64,000 bases of DNA from positions 20,906,001 to 20,970,000 of the forward strand of contig CANUEZ040000024.1 of assembly GCA_948099385.1 (NCBI GenBank), in the 5' to 3' direction. The DNA comes from Fasciola hepatica. Taxonomy: Eukaryota > Platyhelminthes > Trematoda > Plagiorchiida > Fasciolidae. Below, in pieces: positions 1-11,207 of this stretch (positions within the stretch are counted from its first letter, which is position 1; every line of letters starts with the position of its first letter). A program made the translations under genes and the position numbers. The notes below the pieces were generated by a model. The model saw nothing but the letters and a program-made list of their open reading frames with translations, ran no database searches and had not been told where the DNA came from.

Positions 1-1
1 G

Positions 2-1714
2 TCTGGCGATAATCCGGCCAACCTGTGCTCCCGAGGTGCGAACAACTTCGGGCAACTGGACACGTGGACGAGAGGGCCACACTTCCTGCAATTGCCCAAA
101 CAGGACTGGCCCGTGTTCGAATTAAAAAACCCTACGGAATTGGAACTGGAGATCAAAGGCGTAGTGATAGCAACCAACGTCGTCGAAGCGTCGTCCATTC
201 TATCGCGACTGGTCAGGTTTTCTTCCTGGATGAAGACGCTTCGTTCGCTAGTTTGGTTAACCAGGTTCAAGATAAATTTACTAGTCATGAAAGGGCTACG
301 GCCCTCAGGTCGGATACCGGTCGGCCCGATAGGTCCCGATGAGCTACAAGCCGCAGAGTATGATATTTTCAGAATGATACAACGCGAGGCTTTCGCCCAA
401 GAACTCAAGAGGGCGGAAGAAGTGGGGCCGACCAATGAAGACATGCCATCTCCAAGAGGCCAGCTGAAGCGTTTAAACCCCAAACTCATCAACGGACTGC
501 TGCGGGTGGATGGTAGGCTGACCAACGCCCACCTGAACTTCGACACAAAGTATCCTATACTGCTGCCTGCGAGACAACCTGTAGTAGAGCTAATGATTCA
601 ACACGTCCACGCCATGGAGGGACATGCCGGGGAAAGTCACGTGACGAGCGTCATCCGAAAGCGTCTTTGGTTGTTGAGAGGACGAGAGACTGTAAAACGC
701 GTAATCCGACGGTGTGTGCACTGCAGGAGACGCAATGCCACGGCAAGCAAACAACTCATGGCCCCACTACCAGAATGCAGGGTGACTACGGGCTGGTGGC
801 CGTTCAGTGACACCGGGTTGGATTATTTCGGGCCCTTGTGGATCAAGTGCGGGAAAAGATTAGAAAAGCGATACGGATGTATCATGACGTGCATGAAATC
901 ACGTGCGGTACACCTAGAAGTCGCACATTCGATGACGACCGATTCGTTTCTACGGGCCTTGCAAAGATTTATGAACCAAAGAGGCGTACCGGCCGATATA
1001 TACTCAGATAATGGATCGAACTTTGTGGGCGCTCAACGGGAATTGCAGCGTTGGCACAAGAACATAAACAGGGACGAACTGCAGGATCGATCCGTGGCCT
1101 ACGGCATACTATGGCATTTCAACCCCCCACAGGCCAGTCACCGAGGCGGCATATGGGAACGCATGATCCGGTCCGCCAGACGGATATTGCTGTCAATCAT
1201 GGAGCAGCAGCCACCCGACGACGAGACGCTGAACACCGTCATGACTGAGGTGGAGCGAATCCTGAACAACCGCCCCCTGGTTCCAGTATTGAACGGCGAC
1301 CCCACCCACCTGGCGCTCACCCCGAACGACTTATTGACGTTAAGGTCGAACGAGGGTTTCCAAGGGCCGGTAAACCTTCGTGGGAGCTACCTCCACGGGT
1401 GGAAGCAAGCGAACTACCTGGCCAAGGTCTTCTGGAGGCGATGGCTACGGGAGTACCTACCGGCTTTGCAGACTCGACAGAAGTGGCTGGCCAAAACAAG
1501 ACCATTCAAAGTTGGGGACGTGGTTATGATCGCCGACGAACGCGCACATTTCAGCGCTTGGTCTTTGGGAGTAGTTACGGAAACCATCAAAAGCACTGAC
1601 GAAATGATAAGAACGGTGAAGGTGAAGACAGCTAACGGAGTGCTCATTCGTGACATACGCAGTATTAACCTACTCGAGAGCGAAGACGGAGAAGCTGATA
1701 ACCTTGAGGCCTAG
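2..1714 (+). CDS. BEL/Pao retrotransposon pol, RNase H end plus integrase (5' cut by window edge)
   Basis: The frame is open from base 2 to a TAG at 1712-1714 (570 codons), so the beginning lies outside the window. The first residues carry a DNPANL-SRG block typical of the end of a BEL/Pao RNase H region. Next come the integrase zinc-binding H/H and C-x2-C residues (about residues 195-245) and the integrase core with D in LDYFGPL, D in SDNGSNFVGA and E in GGIWERM. The tail resembles the DUF5641-type domain (GDVVMIADE, then RDIRSI). All three catalytic acids are present and there is no internal stop. The integrase would insert the element cDNA into host DNA. It is a different family from the neighbouring minus-strand BEL copy, as the integrase cores differ at many positions. 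Confidence 0.88.
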   Translation, partial: SGDNPANLCSRGANNFGQLDTWTRGPHFLQLPKQDWPVFELKNPTELELEIKGVVIATNVVEASSILSRLVRFSSWMKTLRSLVWLTRFKINLLVMKGLRPSGRIPVGPIGPDELQAAEYDIFRMIQREAFAQELKRAEEVGPTNEDMPSPRGQLKRLNPKLINGLLRVDGRLTNAHLNFDTKYPILLPARQPVVELMIQHVHAMEGHAGESHVTSVIRKRLWLLRGRETVKRVIRRCVHCRRRNATASKQLMAPLPECRVTTGWWPFSDTGLDYFGPLWIKCGKRLEKRYGCIMTCMKSRAVHLEVAHSMTTDSFLRALQRFMNQRGVPADIYSDNGSNFVGAQRELQRWHKNINRDELQDRSVAYGILWHFNPPQASHRGGIWERMIRSARRILLSIMEQQPPDDETLNTVMTEVERILNNRPLVPVLNGDPTHLALTPNDLLTLRSNEGFQGPVNLRGSYLHGWKQANYLAKVFWRRWLREYLPALQTRQKWLAKTRPFKVGDVVMIADERAHFSAWSLGVVTETIKSTDEMIRTVKVKTANGVLIRDIRSINLLESEDGEADNLEA

Positions 1715-2425
1715 TAAACCTTTTTCACACCAGTAATCGAGGTGGATAAAGAAACACCATATATACCACACAATCTCCGTCAAACACGTTAAGGTGCTCG
1801 CGGTCCTTTCGTTGACATTACAGAAGGTTCTTTCCGATATGTGGTGATGAGTGCGATTCCATTATACATCCCGATACATACACGCATGCACGACGCACTC
1901 TACATCCCGTAAACCCATCATACATGTGACAGTGTTCTTTGTTTGCCTTTTGTTGACGCTACCGAATGCCCCTTGCATATGTGGAAGTAGCGGAGCTCAG
2001 GTCACACATACATGCTACATTTACTCGTTTTCTTGCCACGCGGTCTTTTGTTGACATTGCAGAAAGTCCTCCTTTGATGTGTAGTCATACCTGTGATTTC
2101 ATTGTAACCCCGGCACACACACACACACGCACACACACGCACACATACACACACTCAAGCACGTACATCCAGGACCGGACGGCCCCTTACGAGGACAACG
2201 TCTATGTGACCATTCACGCCCGCCGTCGGTCATTTGGTCTTGTGGAAGATGTAGACTAGCCTCACGTCTATGTATCCAGTGGATTAGGTGCGACCAGTAG
2301 TAGAACGTTGACGACGAGCATTAGACGCGCGCACTGACAGCAGGGCCTAGGCAGGTAGGAAGAATCAGTACCTTTATACCGAACCTTTGACTTTGCTAAG
2401 GATCCAGGAGAATTTTGGTGGGCGG
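1715..2425 (+). repeat. Untranslated tail after the BEL pol with diverged tandem repeats and a CA tract
   Basis: No gene is seen here. Three diverged units share the core TTTTGTTGAC followed by a TGTGG-like block. They start near 1803, 1946 and 2042. The first and third align over about 90 bases (1799-1890 against 2040-2130). A CA/CACG simple repeat follows at 2114-2154. The stretch probably belongs to the 3' untranslated region of the upstream BEL element, but no terminal repeat of that element was recognised. Confidence 0.5.
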
Positions 2426-2700
2426 TGTAACAGCCGGTCGTGGAAAATCCCCCTTTTTCCCTCGCGATTCAGTGTTTTTTCCCAACATCACTCATTTCCA
2501 TACACTATTGACTTGTCTTTACGAACTGGTTGTTTTTCTGGACCAATTGTTGTTTGTTCGCGCCCAGAGCGCTATTTTGGCACATTCTTGCTCAGGACCT
2601 GCGTGACGCACGTGCTGTCTGCTCACACGCTGCCATTCGGTTTCTCGTTGTTGAGTCTTTGTGATCGTATTATTGAGGTTTGTATATTGTTTATGTCATT
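2426..2700 (-). repeat. LTR-like 3' end of the minus-strand BEL element
   Basis: This segment matches 8470-8748 in inverted orientation with interruptions. Both carry the same ends (read on minus: a C-rich GGATTTTCCAC-type block, then GTTACA) and a shared GCACGTGCGTCACGCAGGTC block. Both lie just after the same end of the pol reading frame, which is the expected place of a 3' LTR. The exact LTR start is not resolved. Similarity stops abruptly at 2425, which supports an element boundary there. Confidence 0.5.
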
Positions 2701-2715
2701 GTTTATTTTAATAAT

Positions 2716-3513
2716 CTAGTATCGTAGAATTATCAAGGATAATCGCCTTCTGATTTCGGGATCCGTTGAGAATTTGGCTACGCATTGCTCAAACGTTCGT
2801 AACACCGGCAGATCACGACAGTCCGAGGTCAAAGGCACTAGCGGTCGTCCGTTTACTATCCGCTCACTTTCCGTAAGGAATGTCAACAATATTTCGTCAG
2901 TCATCGGCTGCTCGTCACAAATTGAAAGAAGTACTCTTCTAACCGAGCGCACCATGATCTCCTATATACCACCACGGTGACTAGCATGTGGGGGATTGAA
3001 ATGCCAGTGCACGCCCCGTTGCAACAATCTATCAGCAATCTTATCACTAGACCAGTTTCCCATTAGGTTCTTCAATTCCCTTTTAGCCCCAACAAAGTTT
3101 GTACCGTTATCACTAAAAATCTCGGACGGTGCCCCTCTCCTCGACATGAAACGCAGCAATGTCATAATGAGTGAATCCGTACTTAGAGAATAAGAAACTT
3201 CAATATGTACTGCACGCATCTGTAGGCAGGTGAAGATGCATCCATATCGTTTCTCCATGCTGCGCCCATGTTTAACCGCAAATGGGCCGAAATAATCTAT
3301 TCCGACGTATTTTAACGGAAACCAACCTTGTTGGACTCTAATGGCTGGTAGAGGAGCCATCATCTGCTTGCCTACGACCGCCAAATGCTTCCGGCATTTC
3401 CAACATCCTCCAAGTACTCGCTTGACGGCAGCTCCCCCCTGTACAATCCAAAATGTTTTGCGAAGTTCCGCGAGTAACTGAGAAGGTCCTGCGTGTCCTT
3501 CCATCGCGTGATA
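2716..3513 (-). pseudogene. BEL/Pao integrase, interrupted
   Basis: The frame is continuous with the RT block upstream but is split by TAG at 3514-3516 and by a second TAG near 2959, where the usual tryptophan before the catalytic glutamate should be. Visible parts are the zinc-binding region (MEGHAG, then CWKC), the core D in IDYFGPF, D in SDNGTNFVGA and E just after the second stop. A short DUF5641-like start with PLVPL and DPEIRRR follows. The last 50 bases run into the LTR-like repeat. Confidence 0.8.
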
Positions 3514-5424
3514 CTATCGGATTATCGAGTCTGTAATCGGGTGAGTCTTGGGTAGTATCACCGGATGTTTCACACCCCGAAGCTGACTGGAGTAGTTCAG
3601 TCGTCCTCCAACACAAATAATTCCATTTAATAAAATTGGATCGAGTTTTATTAGGGTTCTGTTCATCGCAGATTTGTTAGTGCATAGGTTATTGCTCCTG
3701 TCTTGTAGCCATTTTAGCTCTTCGCCATAGACCTTAGCTTGTACAATCAAAATAACACTTTCCTCCGCTTTAGTAATGTCGTTTAACTTCAAGGGCCCAG
3801 GTGTCAATCCTAGATCCGTGCGCCCGCCTCTCATGACTGCAACGTACATTTTAAAACGGGTTAACCACGCTACCGACTTCAGCAAGTGAAACAAACTGGA
3901 GTGCCTAGCTAGAAGTGCGTCCGTCCATGCATCCTGCAACACTGTGAGAACTGTACTCGAAGGCTGCTTCAACTCAACGTTTGGTGGTGCTGCAGACACC
4001 ATAGGACTGGTCGGCCATGAAGTTTCATCGTTCCTCAAGAATTTAGGACCTTCGAACCAGCAGCTGATATCACTAGGTGATGTTGTGCCTCTTGATGCCA
4101 AGTCTGCAGGGTTAGCCTCCGATCTGACATGACGCCACTGCCAGGGTTCCGACCACTGATGGATTTCAGCCAAGCGGTTGGCAACGTACGTACTGAATCT
4201 CGTTTTAGTGTTGTTTATGTAGTGCAAAACTATAGCAGAGTCCGTCCAGTAGTAGATCTTACCAAACTTGATTCCAGTTTCTTCCATAAGAATCCGAGAA
4301 ACTCTAACGGCCAGTCTTGCTGCGGCTAACTCCAATCGAGGGATCGTTACGGTCTTCAGAGGAGCTACCCTTGACTTGGAGAACAGTAGGGCACAGTAGG
4401 GGGCTACGTCCCTTGAAACCATTCTGGAATACGCCACCACCCCATAGCCAACTTCAGAAGCGTCACAAAATACATGAAGCTGTACACCTTCGTTCAGCGA
4501 GTCACCCCTAATAATAGAATGCTGAATTTTGAATGCGCATAGTTGTTCCATACTTCTTAACCACTCATTCCAGCATCGTAGGGGTTCTTCTCCAATTGGG
4601 TCGTCCCAACCAAGCTTCAAGCGGCACAGTGACTGCAATAACACCTTGCCCGGCAGAATGAAAGGTGAAACCAACCCTAGTGGGTCGAACACGGATGATA
4701 CTATAGACAACAAGCCACGCCTTGTTTGAGGTTTTTCGCGTGTTGCGAATGAAAACTGGAACGTGTCTTCTATTGCATTCCATTCTAACCCCAACGTCCT
4801 CTCCGGCACAGGCGCGCAATTATCTATTTCCAAAGTGGGATGGGCCAGCTCAGATTTTGGTAAAATATCCAACACCTCCTTACGATTACACACCCACTTA
4901 TGAAGCCGGAATCCACCTCGTGATAGTAACTCACTCATCTGGATAGCAAAAACTCTTGCATTCTCCGGTGTGGGCAAAGAAACAAGACAGTCGTCTACAT
5001 AGAAGTTGTTATACACGGCCCTGGAGACGTAATGCTCATACTGTCCTCCCCAATTGTCTGCCGTGCGACGTAACGCGAAATTTGCACAAAATGGGGAGGA
5101 AGTGGCACCAGAGGGGTGGGCATTCATCTGGTATTCAACAAGATTACCACCTAGTCGACCATTTTTCCACCAGAGGAACCTCAGTGCTCCTTTGTCTCTC
5201 GTCGGCACTCGAACCTGCATGAACATTTCTTCAATATCCGCAGCCAATGCGACAGATTCCTTTCGAAAACGAAGCAACACTCCAACTAAGCTTGTTGTCG
5301 TATCCGGGCCCTGTAGCAAGTAATCATTCAAGGAACGTCCCTGGAATGCAGCCGCACAGTCAAACACCACCCTCAACTTGCTAGGCTCTTTAGGGTTTGC
5401 AACTGCGTGATGTGGAAGTTCCAC
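3514..5424 (-). pseudogene. BEL/Pao reverse transcriptase and RNase H (Peptidase_A17 region)
   Basis: Open for 636 codons. It begins after a one-base frame break near 5420 rather than at a real start. The RT shows LRVVFDC, the AADIEEMF block with the first catalytic aspartate, [10 protein letters not shown], and the YVDD box (FYVDDCLVS, near residue 143). The connecting Peptidase_A17-type region follows ([14 protein letters not shown]), then an RNase H-like region with [16 protein letters not shown] and [12 protein letters not shown], ending in NPADLASRG. It would copy element RNA into DNA. The catalytic residues look intact within this block although the whole element is broken. Confidence 0.85.
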
Positions 5425-6197
5425 TTTGGCTCAAACCCCATTTTTAGCTCTACATCGGGCACTAACTGGGCGTGGCCCTTGCGCACATAACCCTCTATTA
5501 CTGTAGAGTATTTGTCAAAGAATTCCGGGTCACGCGCAAACCTTTTCCCCAAGCCGTTCAATCTCTCTTTGGCCACAATATAGTTATTTGGAAGTCTCAC
5601 TTCAGGATTCCTCCACGGAAGTGCAACTTCATAGTGTCCGTCCAACCAGGTTGTGGCATTGGAAACCATATCAGCGGCCTGTTTGTCTTCTAATGAAGGA
5701 GAGTTTTCCGATGCACACCCATCGCAGAAATCGGCATTGTACAGTCGATCGATCTGTTCTGCTAAGGGGTCGATTCCCCTCTCAATGTGGTTTACTGTCC
5801 TCACAAAGCGTGGTTCCTGGTTTATCGGACCGAGAACAATCCATCCTAAAATCATCCGCACAGCATAGGGTTGTTTTCTTTTGCCGCACCTTTGCTCTAA
5901 TGCCCAATGTGCTTCTGGGACGTCGGCACCTATCAGGATCCGCACTCTCGAATCTTCCAGATTTTGTCTTTGGATGCGACGTAGGTGAGGCCAGGATAAA
6001 ATGTCCGCATCTGTGCAGTACTGGACTGCTTGGATTGGTAGCCTATCAACACAAAAGGCTCTCTCTACATTCACGAAATCATTCTCTGACAATGAGTTTA
6101 GTCGCAGCTCCGTTTTTCCCGAATTCCAAGTGGTAGTCCCATTTACGGTCGAAATCGAAAGTGAGGTCGGGGATGCCTTCAGGCCCACCAGCTCCAT
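5373..6197 (-). pseudogene. BEL/Pao region between protease and reverse transcriptase
   Basis: This frame continues the protease started in the upstream gag-protease frame after a shift of one base in an A-run near 6190. It encodes the rest of the DUF1758-like protease domain (DILSWPHLRRI, then RILIGADVPEAHW) and the linker to the RT (VRLPNNYIVAKERL, FFDKYSTVIEGYV). It ends in a frame break near 5420, where a WYLPHH-type motif would be expected at the start of the RT. Comparison with the family suggests a single-base loss at each end. Confidence 0.75.
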
Positions 6198-7680
6198 AAT
6201 GTCTTTTTTATTAGAGTCACATCAGACCCGCTGTCCAGCAGAGCGTAGGTCTCCACAGAGCCCCCCGGTCCGTCTATTCGCACTGGTAGCACACCTAAAC
6301 TGGCCCGACATTCTAGCCTAAGAGTAGCCGCACAATTATTGGTCCGCTGCCCAGGCTTTCTTGCCTCGTCCGTACCCAGCTTATCCAGCTGCAGCCCTTG
6401 TGTTGTATCTTGCGTGACTCGATCGGTACATTGCCTCTGTGCAACATGCAGTAGAGGGTGGTGCCGTTTCGGACAACCTGATGTTGAACATGGTTTGGAA
6501 ACAGAACAGTTGCTAGACAGATGTCCACACTTGAGACACGAAAAACAAGCCTTGATTTCTTTGATCAATGCCCAACGACCAAGTATATCACGAGAAAGGA
6601 ATCGCTGACATTCCTCAAGTGCGTGTATTCCATTACATACCGAACACCTATTAGCTGCGACCAACAAAGTACTACCCTGATTTGGCATGAACCGTGTCGC
6701 TTCTGGATGCTGGTTTTGTGCATAATTCCTCCAACTGGATGACCGCAAATACCCCTGAGCCTTGCTACTGGCAGCCAGTTTGCCAAACCTACTTCGAGCA
6801 ATCCGTGCCTCACGGGACACTAGGTGCTGCAGATCTTGGAACCTCGGTTCGTCTCCTCTTCCCAAAATATCATCAACGGTCCTAGCCCTCAAATCCTGGA
6901 GACGCGTTGGTAGCACTCGAGTGATACGTTCCATAGTCTGCAATGAGTTGAGGTCTGACATCCAATTCATCTGCGTGAGGGCAACTTCACAGTTTAGCAT
7001 TTTTAACGACAATTTGGTCAGGGCATCCGAATCTTCCACCAGAGGCTTCAGACCTTGCAGTAAGCCGTCAATCAGTGAACGAGCCACTACATGATCTTGT
7101 CCATACAGATCCTTTAGGATTTCCCTAGCCCTATTGTATGCCATTGTTGGAGGCAACATAACACATTCGGCAATCGCATCCCTTGCTTGTCCCTTGCAGT
7201 AATGCATCAAATAAAGAAGGTGCTGGCCATCGTCTCGAACTCTACCTTCGATGTAATATTCGAACTGTTTCACAAACCTCCAGTACGTTGACGAGCAGCC
7301 CGCAAATGACTCCAGTTCCACCCTGGGTAAGTCCAAACGATAATTCACTGCAGGTTCCACCACTGGAACCAAGCTTGTTGTTCGTGGTGCATCGTTCTGC
7401 ACGTGGCAATCAACTAGGTAACGAGAAAGATGTTCACTGATCATTACTCCACCCTTGACTTCATCTCTGTTGACTAGATCTTCTTCTTCCTCAGCGAGTG
7501 CCAAACGCAGTTTCGCCATTTCCGTCTCATTCCTCACCTGGAGCAGCTTACGTTGCTTATCTAACTCTAATTGTTCTGCAACTGCTTCTCCTTCAACTCC
7601 GCTAACAACAGATCAGCTCTAGCTCTATCGGAAACCGAGCTAACCCTAGAACAACCTGATATACTAGAGCCTGAGCAAGA
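6179..7680 (-). pseudogene. BEL/Pao gag with zinc knuckles and start of protease
   Basis: From about 7680 to 7540 the minus strand encodes a charged, coiled-coil-like stretch broken by one frameshift (AELKEK, then QLELDKQRK). The 452-codon frame from 7537 starts at a GTG and is simply the continuation. It has a DUF1759-type gag core (LPRVELESFAG, YWRFVKQFEYYI, LYGQDHVVARSLI), a CCHC-like region (CFSCLKCGHLSSNC, then CPKRHHPLLH) and the protease signature YALLDSGSDVTLI with DSG as the catalytic triad. Gag packages element RNA; the protease cleaves the polyprotein. Confidence 0.82.
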
Positions 7681-8319
7681 AACATGACAAACACCTACTG
7701 GCAGAGGGTTTTGGTTCACCTACAGGGTATTGTCCTTTGATTCGGAACGGTTTGCCGATTCGCTGCGTAATTTCATGCCTCAGCATTTGCCAAGGATATT
7801 GAGTACTGTAAAGTCCAGCCACCGGAACGCTCGAGCGACGCGCAGCAACCAATTTCGACACAATTCAAAACAAAGTCGATTCCAAATAGCTGCGGTACTA
7901 TATACAACAAATTAATTAATTTTACAATAATCAAACCTCAATAGTGTTCCTTCTGGGCTCTTTCGCTCCAAATTGGACAACAAATCAACAACTGCAGCTG
8001 GGTTACAGCAAAGGTTAGCTACAGAAGATGAGATTACCAAATACAGTCACAACGAAATTCAAGCTGAGCGACTCTCGCTCGAGGCAACGGTAGGAGTCCG
8101 GTTTGTGACAAAGATTTAAAGAAATAAAACAAACAATTGGAATTCCAGCAAAGATAGTTCATACGAATGATAAATGTCGTTTGTAATATGGATGCTAATG
8201 CATGGAACGGGGTTTCCTGAACTCCTTTACACCTATCGTTGTCAGCAGATGAACTTCCTGCACCGACCTTATCACGTAATATGCAGTGTGCAATCCGAAG
8301 ATAACATAACATCGCACTT
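7681..8319. other. 5' side of the BEL element, no gene seen
   Basis: This should hold the leader and 5' LTR of the minus-strand BEL copy, but nothing here matches the LTR-like repeat at 2426-2700. Short open frames have no recognisable domain. The 5' LTR may have been lost or replaced when the inverted 8320-8748 segment arrived. Confidence 0.3.
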
Positions 8320-8748
8320 TATATGTATCAGTGCTCTCAGTCTATCGACCTCATACGGTCAGTCTATCACCATGATCTGGAAGGCAATAAGTACCCGAGT
8401 TCGCAACGGATCCCGAAATCAGAAGGCGATCATCCGTGAAATTCTACGACACTAGATTATCAAATGAGCAATGACACGAAACAGATACGAAACTCAATTA
8501 TGCTATCACCAGGACGCAAAAACCAAGAACCAAATTGCGGCGTGCGAGAAAGGAGCACGTGCGTCACGCAGGTCTAGAACAAAGATATGGCAGAGCAGCG
8601 CGCTAGACGCGAACAAACAAACGTCGGTTCGTAAAATATGCTGTACGTAGACACAAGTTACTGGTGTAAATAAGTGAGTGATGTTAAGGAAAGATGGAAC
8701 TGCAGTGCCTTTTTCGGGGGGGGGGATTTTCCACGGCCGGTCGTTACA
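8320..8748 (+). mobile_element. Inverted copy of the BEL pol end plus LTR
   Basis: On the plus strand, about 8391-8425 encodes the same ATDPEIRRR stretch found at the end of the minus-strand integrase block (2716-2860). It is followed by an LTR-like sequence ending GTTACA at 8748. It matches 2426-2860 in reverse complement with scattered differences. A poly-G run lies at about 8716-8725. This is the 3' end of a second, oppositely oriented copy of the same BEL family; the rest of that copy is not in the window. Confidence 0.6.
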
Positions 8749-10719
8749 CCTGGTGCTACTCTACCGTCTCAGTTTTCCGCTTGAGTAATTCGTTCGTTCG
8801 ATTCATACATTTTCTTCCACCATAACTAACCAAGCCTCGTGTGATACGCTCCACTACGCGTTATATTTCGAGCCGCAGTCCACCCACAAATCATCCATTT
8901 CTTTGCGTACAAACAGCGCCCAAATGATGTCCGCAATCGGCCAGCAGCATCAGTTTAATCTGTTTCCTGTCAGTAATTTCCCCTAATAGCTTCCGTCGTT
9001 CAAAATTTGTCATTTCCATTCCCGACCGACATCATGGTAGTTTAACCGAAGTTATATCCCTGCCGAATTATCACAATCCTACCCGGTCCGCAATACATTG
9101 TTCTCCCCACCCACCTAGACCCATCGCTGAAACGATGTCCACATCAAGGACCTTTTCCTTTATTCTAGGACCCTGATAATTCGTCGTCACCCACTGGGTT
9201 ACCTGACCGATTCTTCTAACTGAAGCCTCGACTTATTAAATCTGCAATTGATCCTTTGACGTATCTCAACAAGTTGGCCCCTACATTTCAAAATAAAACC
9301 CTGGTAAACCTCGTTTGGCACTACCTCTTACGGTGCTCTTGCACCAAACTTCACACCGAAAGTCTAACGTGCCTGCCCGTCCCCCGTTCAACCAACTGGA
9401 ACATCATGTCTCAGTCGGCCTATAATATTCAAAACCCGACCATAGCAGTGATCTATGATGCAGCACCACTCCCACGACACCATCAAACCAAAGTCACCCT
9501 GTCGGAATCCAAGTATGCGTGGATAGTCATCCAGATCTGCCATTTCATCCACCAATACTACATGACGGCCCCGCATCACTAGGTATTATGTGTATTATGT
9601 GCTCACAGCGGTGAAAGCAAAAGCGTCTAACCCTTCTGACAACAGAACAATCTTATGGGTGCTTCTCGTTTTTTCTTTTCCTATGAGAGCTTGAAGTCGT
9701 CCGCTTTTCCTCCACAAATAGTGATTCATTTGTAGCTGCGGTGACTCTCGGTGTTATCCACATTCACTGACCCACTTTCGCTTCTTTGATGTGCGCGGTG
9801 CACATGTTTCGGCTTCCTTCTTAATGTTATGTCGATGTTTTCCCCCAGTGGAATCACTGGTACTGAAAGGCTTGACGACTGTTTCTTTCAGTGAATGCAT
9901 CATTCTCGTATAAACCGCTTTGTCTGCCTCCCATAACAAAGCCAATTTCACCATTTTTGATTTTGACTGTCTTAACTGTGGCCAGTAACTTAATTCAAAA
10001 CTACGTCAAGCTTACAGGGTAGACCGGTTTAATTTTATTTCCTTCAAACTTCTTCCAGATTCATCGCGCTGCTACCGAAACGTGCAGCTCCCACTCGCAA
10101 GACTTTCCGGTATTGTATCTTACGGACATTGTTGTACACTCTGGTCACGCGTCTCAAACGAAATCAAGAAGTATACAGTGATTATTATTATGAAGAGGGA
10201 AATGGTCGATCTAACGAAGGTGTGTTTGTGCCCTGGAATTTGACGGAGGTTAAAAAATGTGGTCGACAAAATAATCGCCGAGTCTGAAACTAGCTTAAGT
10301 CTCACGCGTACATCCAAATGCTCTCAATAAGGACAAAGATTTAATCTCAACATGCTGCCACCAGTTCTTTTGCGGCCTGCCGAAAGGAGTCCAGATTCTA
10401 GCTCCAGTTACCTTCACTATCTCGCCGTACTTTCACTCCAGAAATGCTTCCTCCACACCCTGAGTTTGGGGGATGTGATTTTAAGGTATAAGAGTGGAAT
10501 CACATTCCGAATAAGCTGGAACTCAAAATCGTTAAACACAGAAAACTCTTTCGTTATTTCCCCCCTTTATCCGCCAGAGCTCATGCGGCCCCACACTTCT
10601 ACCACTTAGAAGAAGAAAATATCACACTGTAATGCAAGATATGGAAACGCACCGATAGTGCAACTGCTTGGGCTCAAGACACTGTCAAAACCGAAGTGGA
10701 CTGCCGTGAACTACGCAAC
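8749..10719. other. No recognisable gene
   Basis: Short open frames on both strands (for example 9256-9582 plus and 9754-9954 minus) show no motif, no clear splice sites and no similarity to other parts of the window. I see nothing I can support here. Confidence 0.4.
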
Positions 10720-11207
10720 CCGCGAGAGGCCGCTTCTCGAGTATGCCTTTCAGGATTGACGCCTCAGTCTTATTAAGGACAGAAGACTGCTGGAGCGTGT
10801 TCAAAGGAGACCGAGACGAGTTTTTTCTTGACTCCGAAGCCGGTCATATAAATAACGCCTTAGAGAAGTACCACTTTGCTCTCTGGCGCGAAGGAGGGTG
10901 AAAGGTGGCCCTCTTGAGGAGTTCAGTATTATGAGGGGCTTTTCGAGGGGAATTCAGTTCCTCCCGAGGAACAGGTGAAAGGCTAACGGAATGTGAACTG
11001 CAGCTTTTGGAAAGCCCTCCGCAATTAGGCTATGGAGCAAGTTCCTTCGCCCTAAGAGTAGGGAACCTATGGAATAAACTTGCATCCTCGGTGGCGAAGG
11101 CCCAGGTGGTCAATGATTACAGAGGAAAGTTAGACGCCCACCGGGACACCCTGTTTGAAGATATAGTAAAGACTAGCAGTCTTCCCCACGACCGCAGAGT
11201 AACCTAA
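10720..11207 (+). pseudogene. CR1-like non-LTR reverse transcriptase, C-terminal remnant
   Basis: With three in-frame stops ignored, 10737-10976 reads as the C-terminal thumb region of CR1-like reverse transcriptases (LEYAFQD, LIKDRRLLERVQRR, REVPLCSLARRRVKG, IMRGFS). The end at 11007-11207 carries the typical final block SFALRVGNLWNKLASSV followed by a DAHRD-type segment. A frame change lies between the two parts. This is a 5'-truncated, decayed copy on the opposite strand to the longer CR1-like element nearby, and of a different subfamily. Confidence 0.65.

Larger units (their letters stand above)
2426..7680 (-). mobile_element. Decayed BEL/Pao LTR retrotransposon (gag-protease-RT-RNase H-integrase)
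   Basis: Read on the minus strand the order is a coiled-coil-like gag start, a DUF1759-type gag, zinc knuckles, an aspartic protease, reverse transcriptase, RNase H and integrase, which is the BEL/Pao order. The 3' end, 2426 to about 2700, is LTR-like and ends in TTACA. No matching 5' LTR was found between 7680 and 8320. Frames break near 7600, 6190 and 5420, and TAG stops fall at 3514-3516 and about 2959, so the copy is dead as a coding unit. An inverted copy of its 3' end lies at 8320-8748. Confidence 0.8.

Noticed and set aside
8716..8725. Poly-G run as a possible G-quadruplex element
   Set aside because: Single short run inside an LTR remnant; the sister copy at 2450 has a shorter C-run, so it is slippage.
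9256..9582. 108-codon plus-strand open frame
   Set aside because: No motif and a minus-strand frame of similar quality overlaps it.
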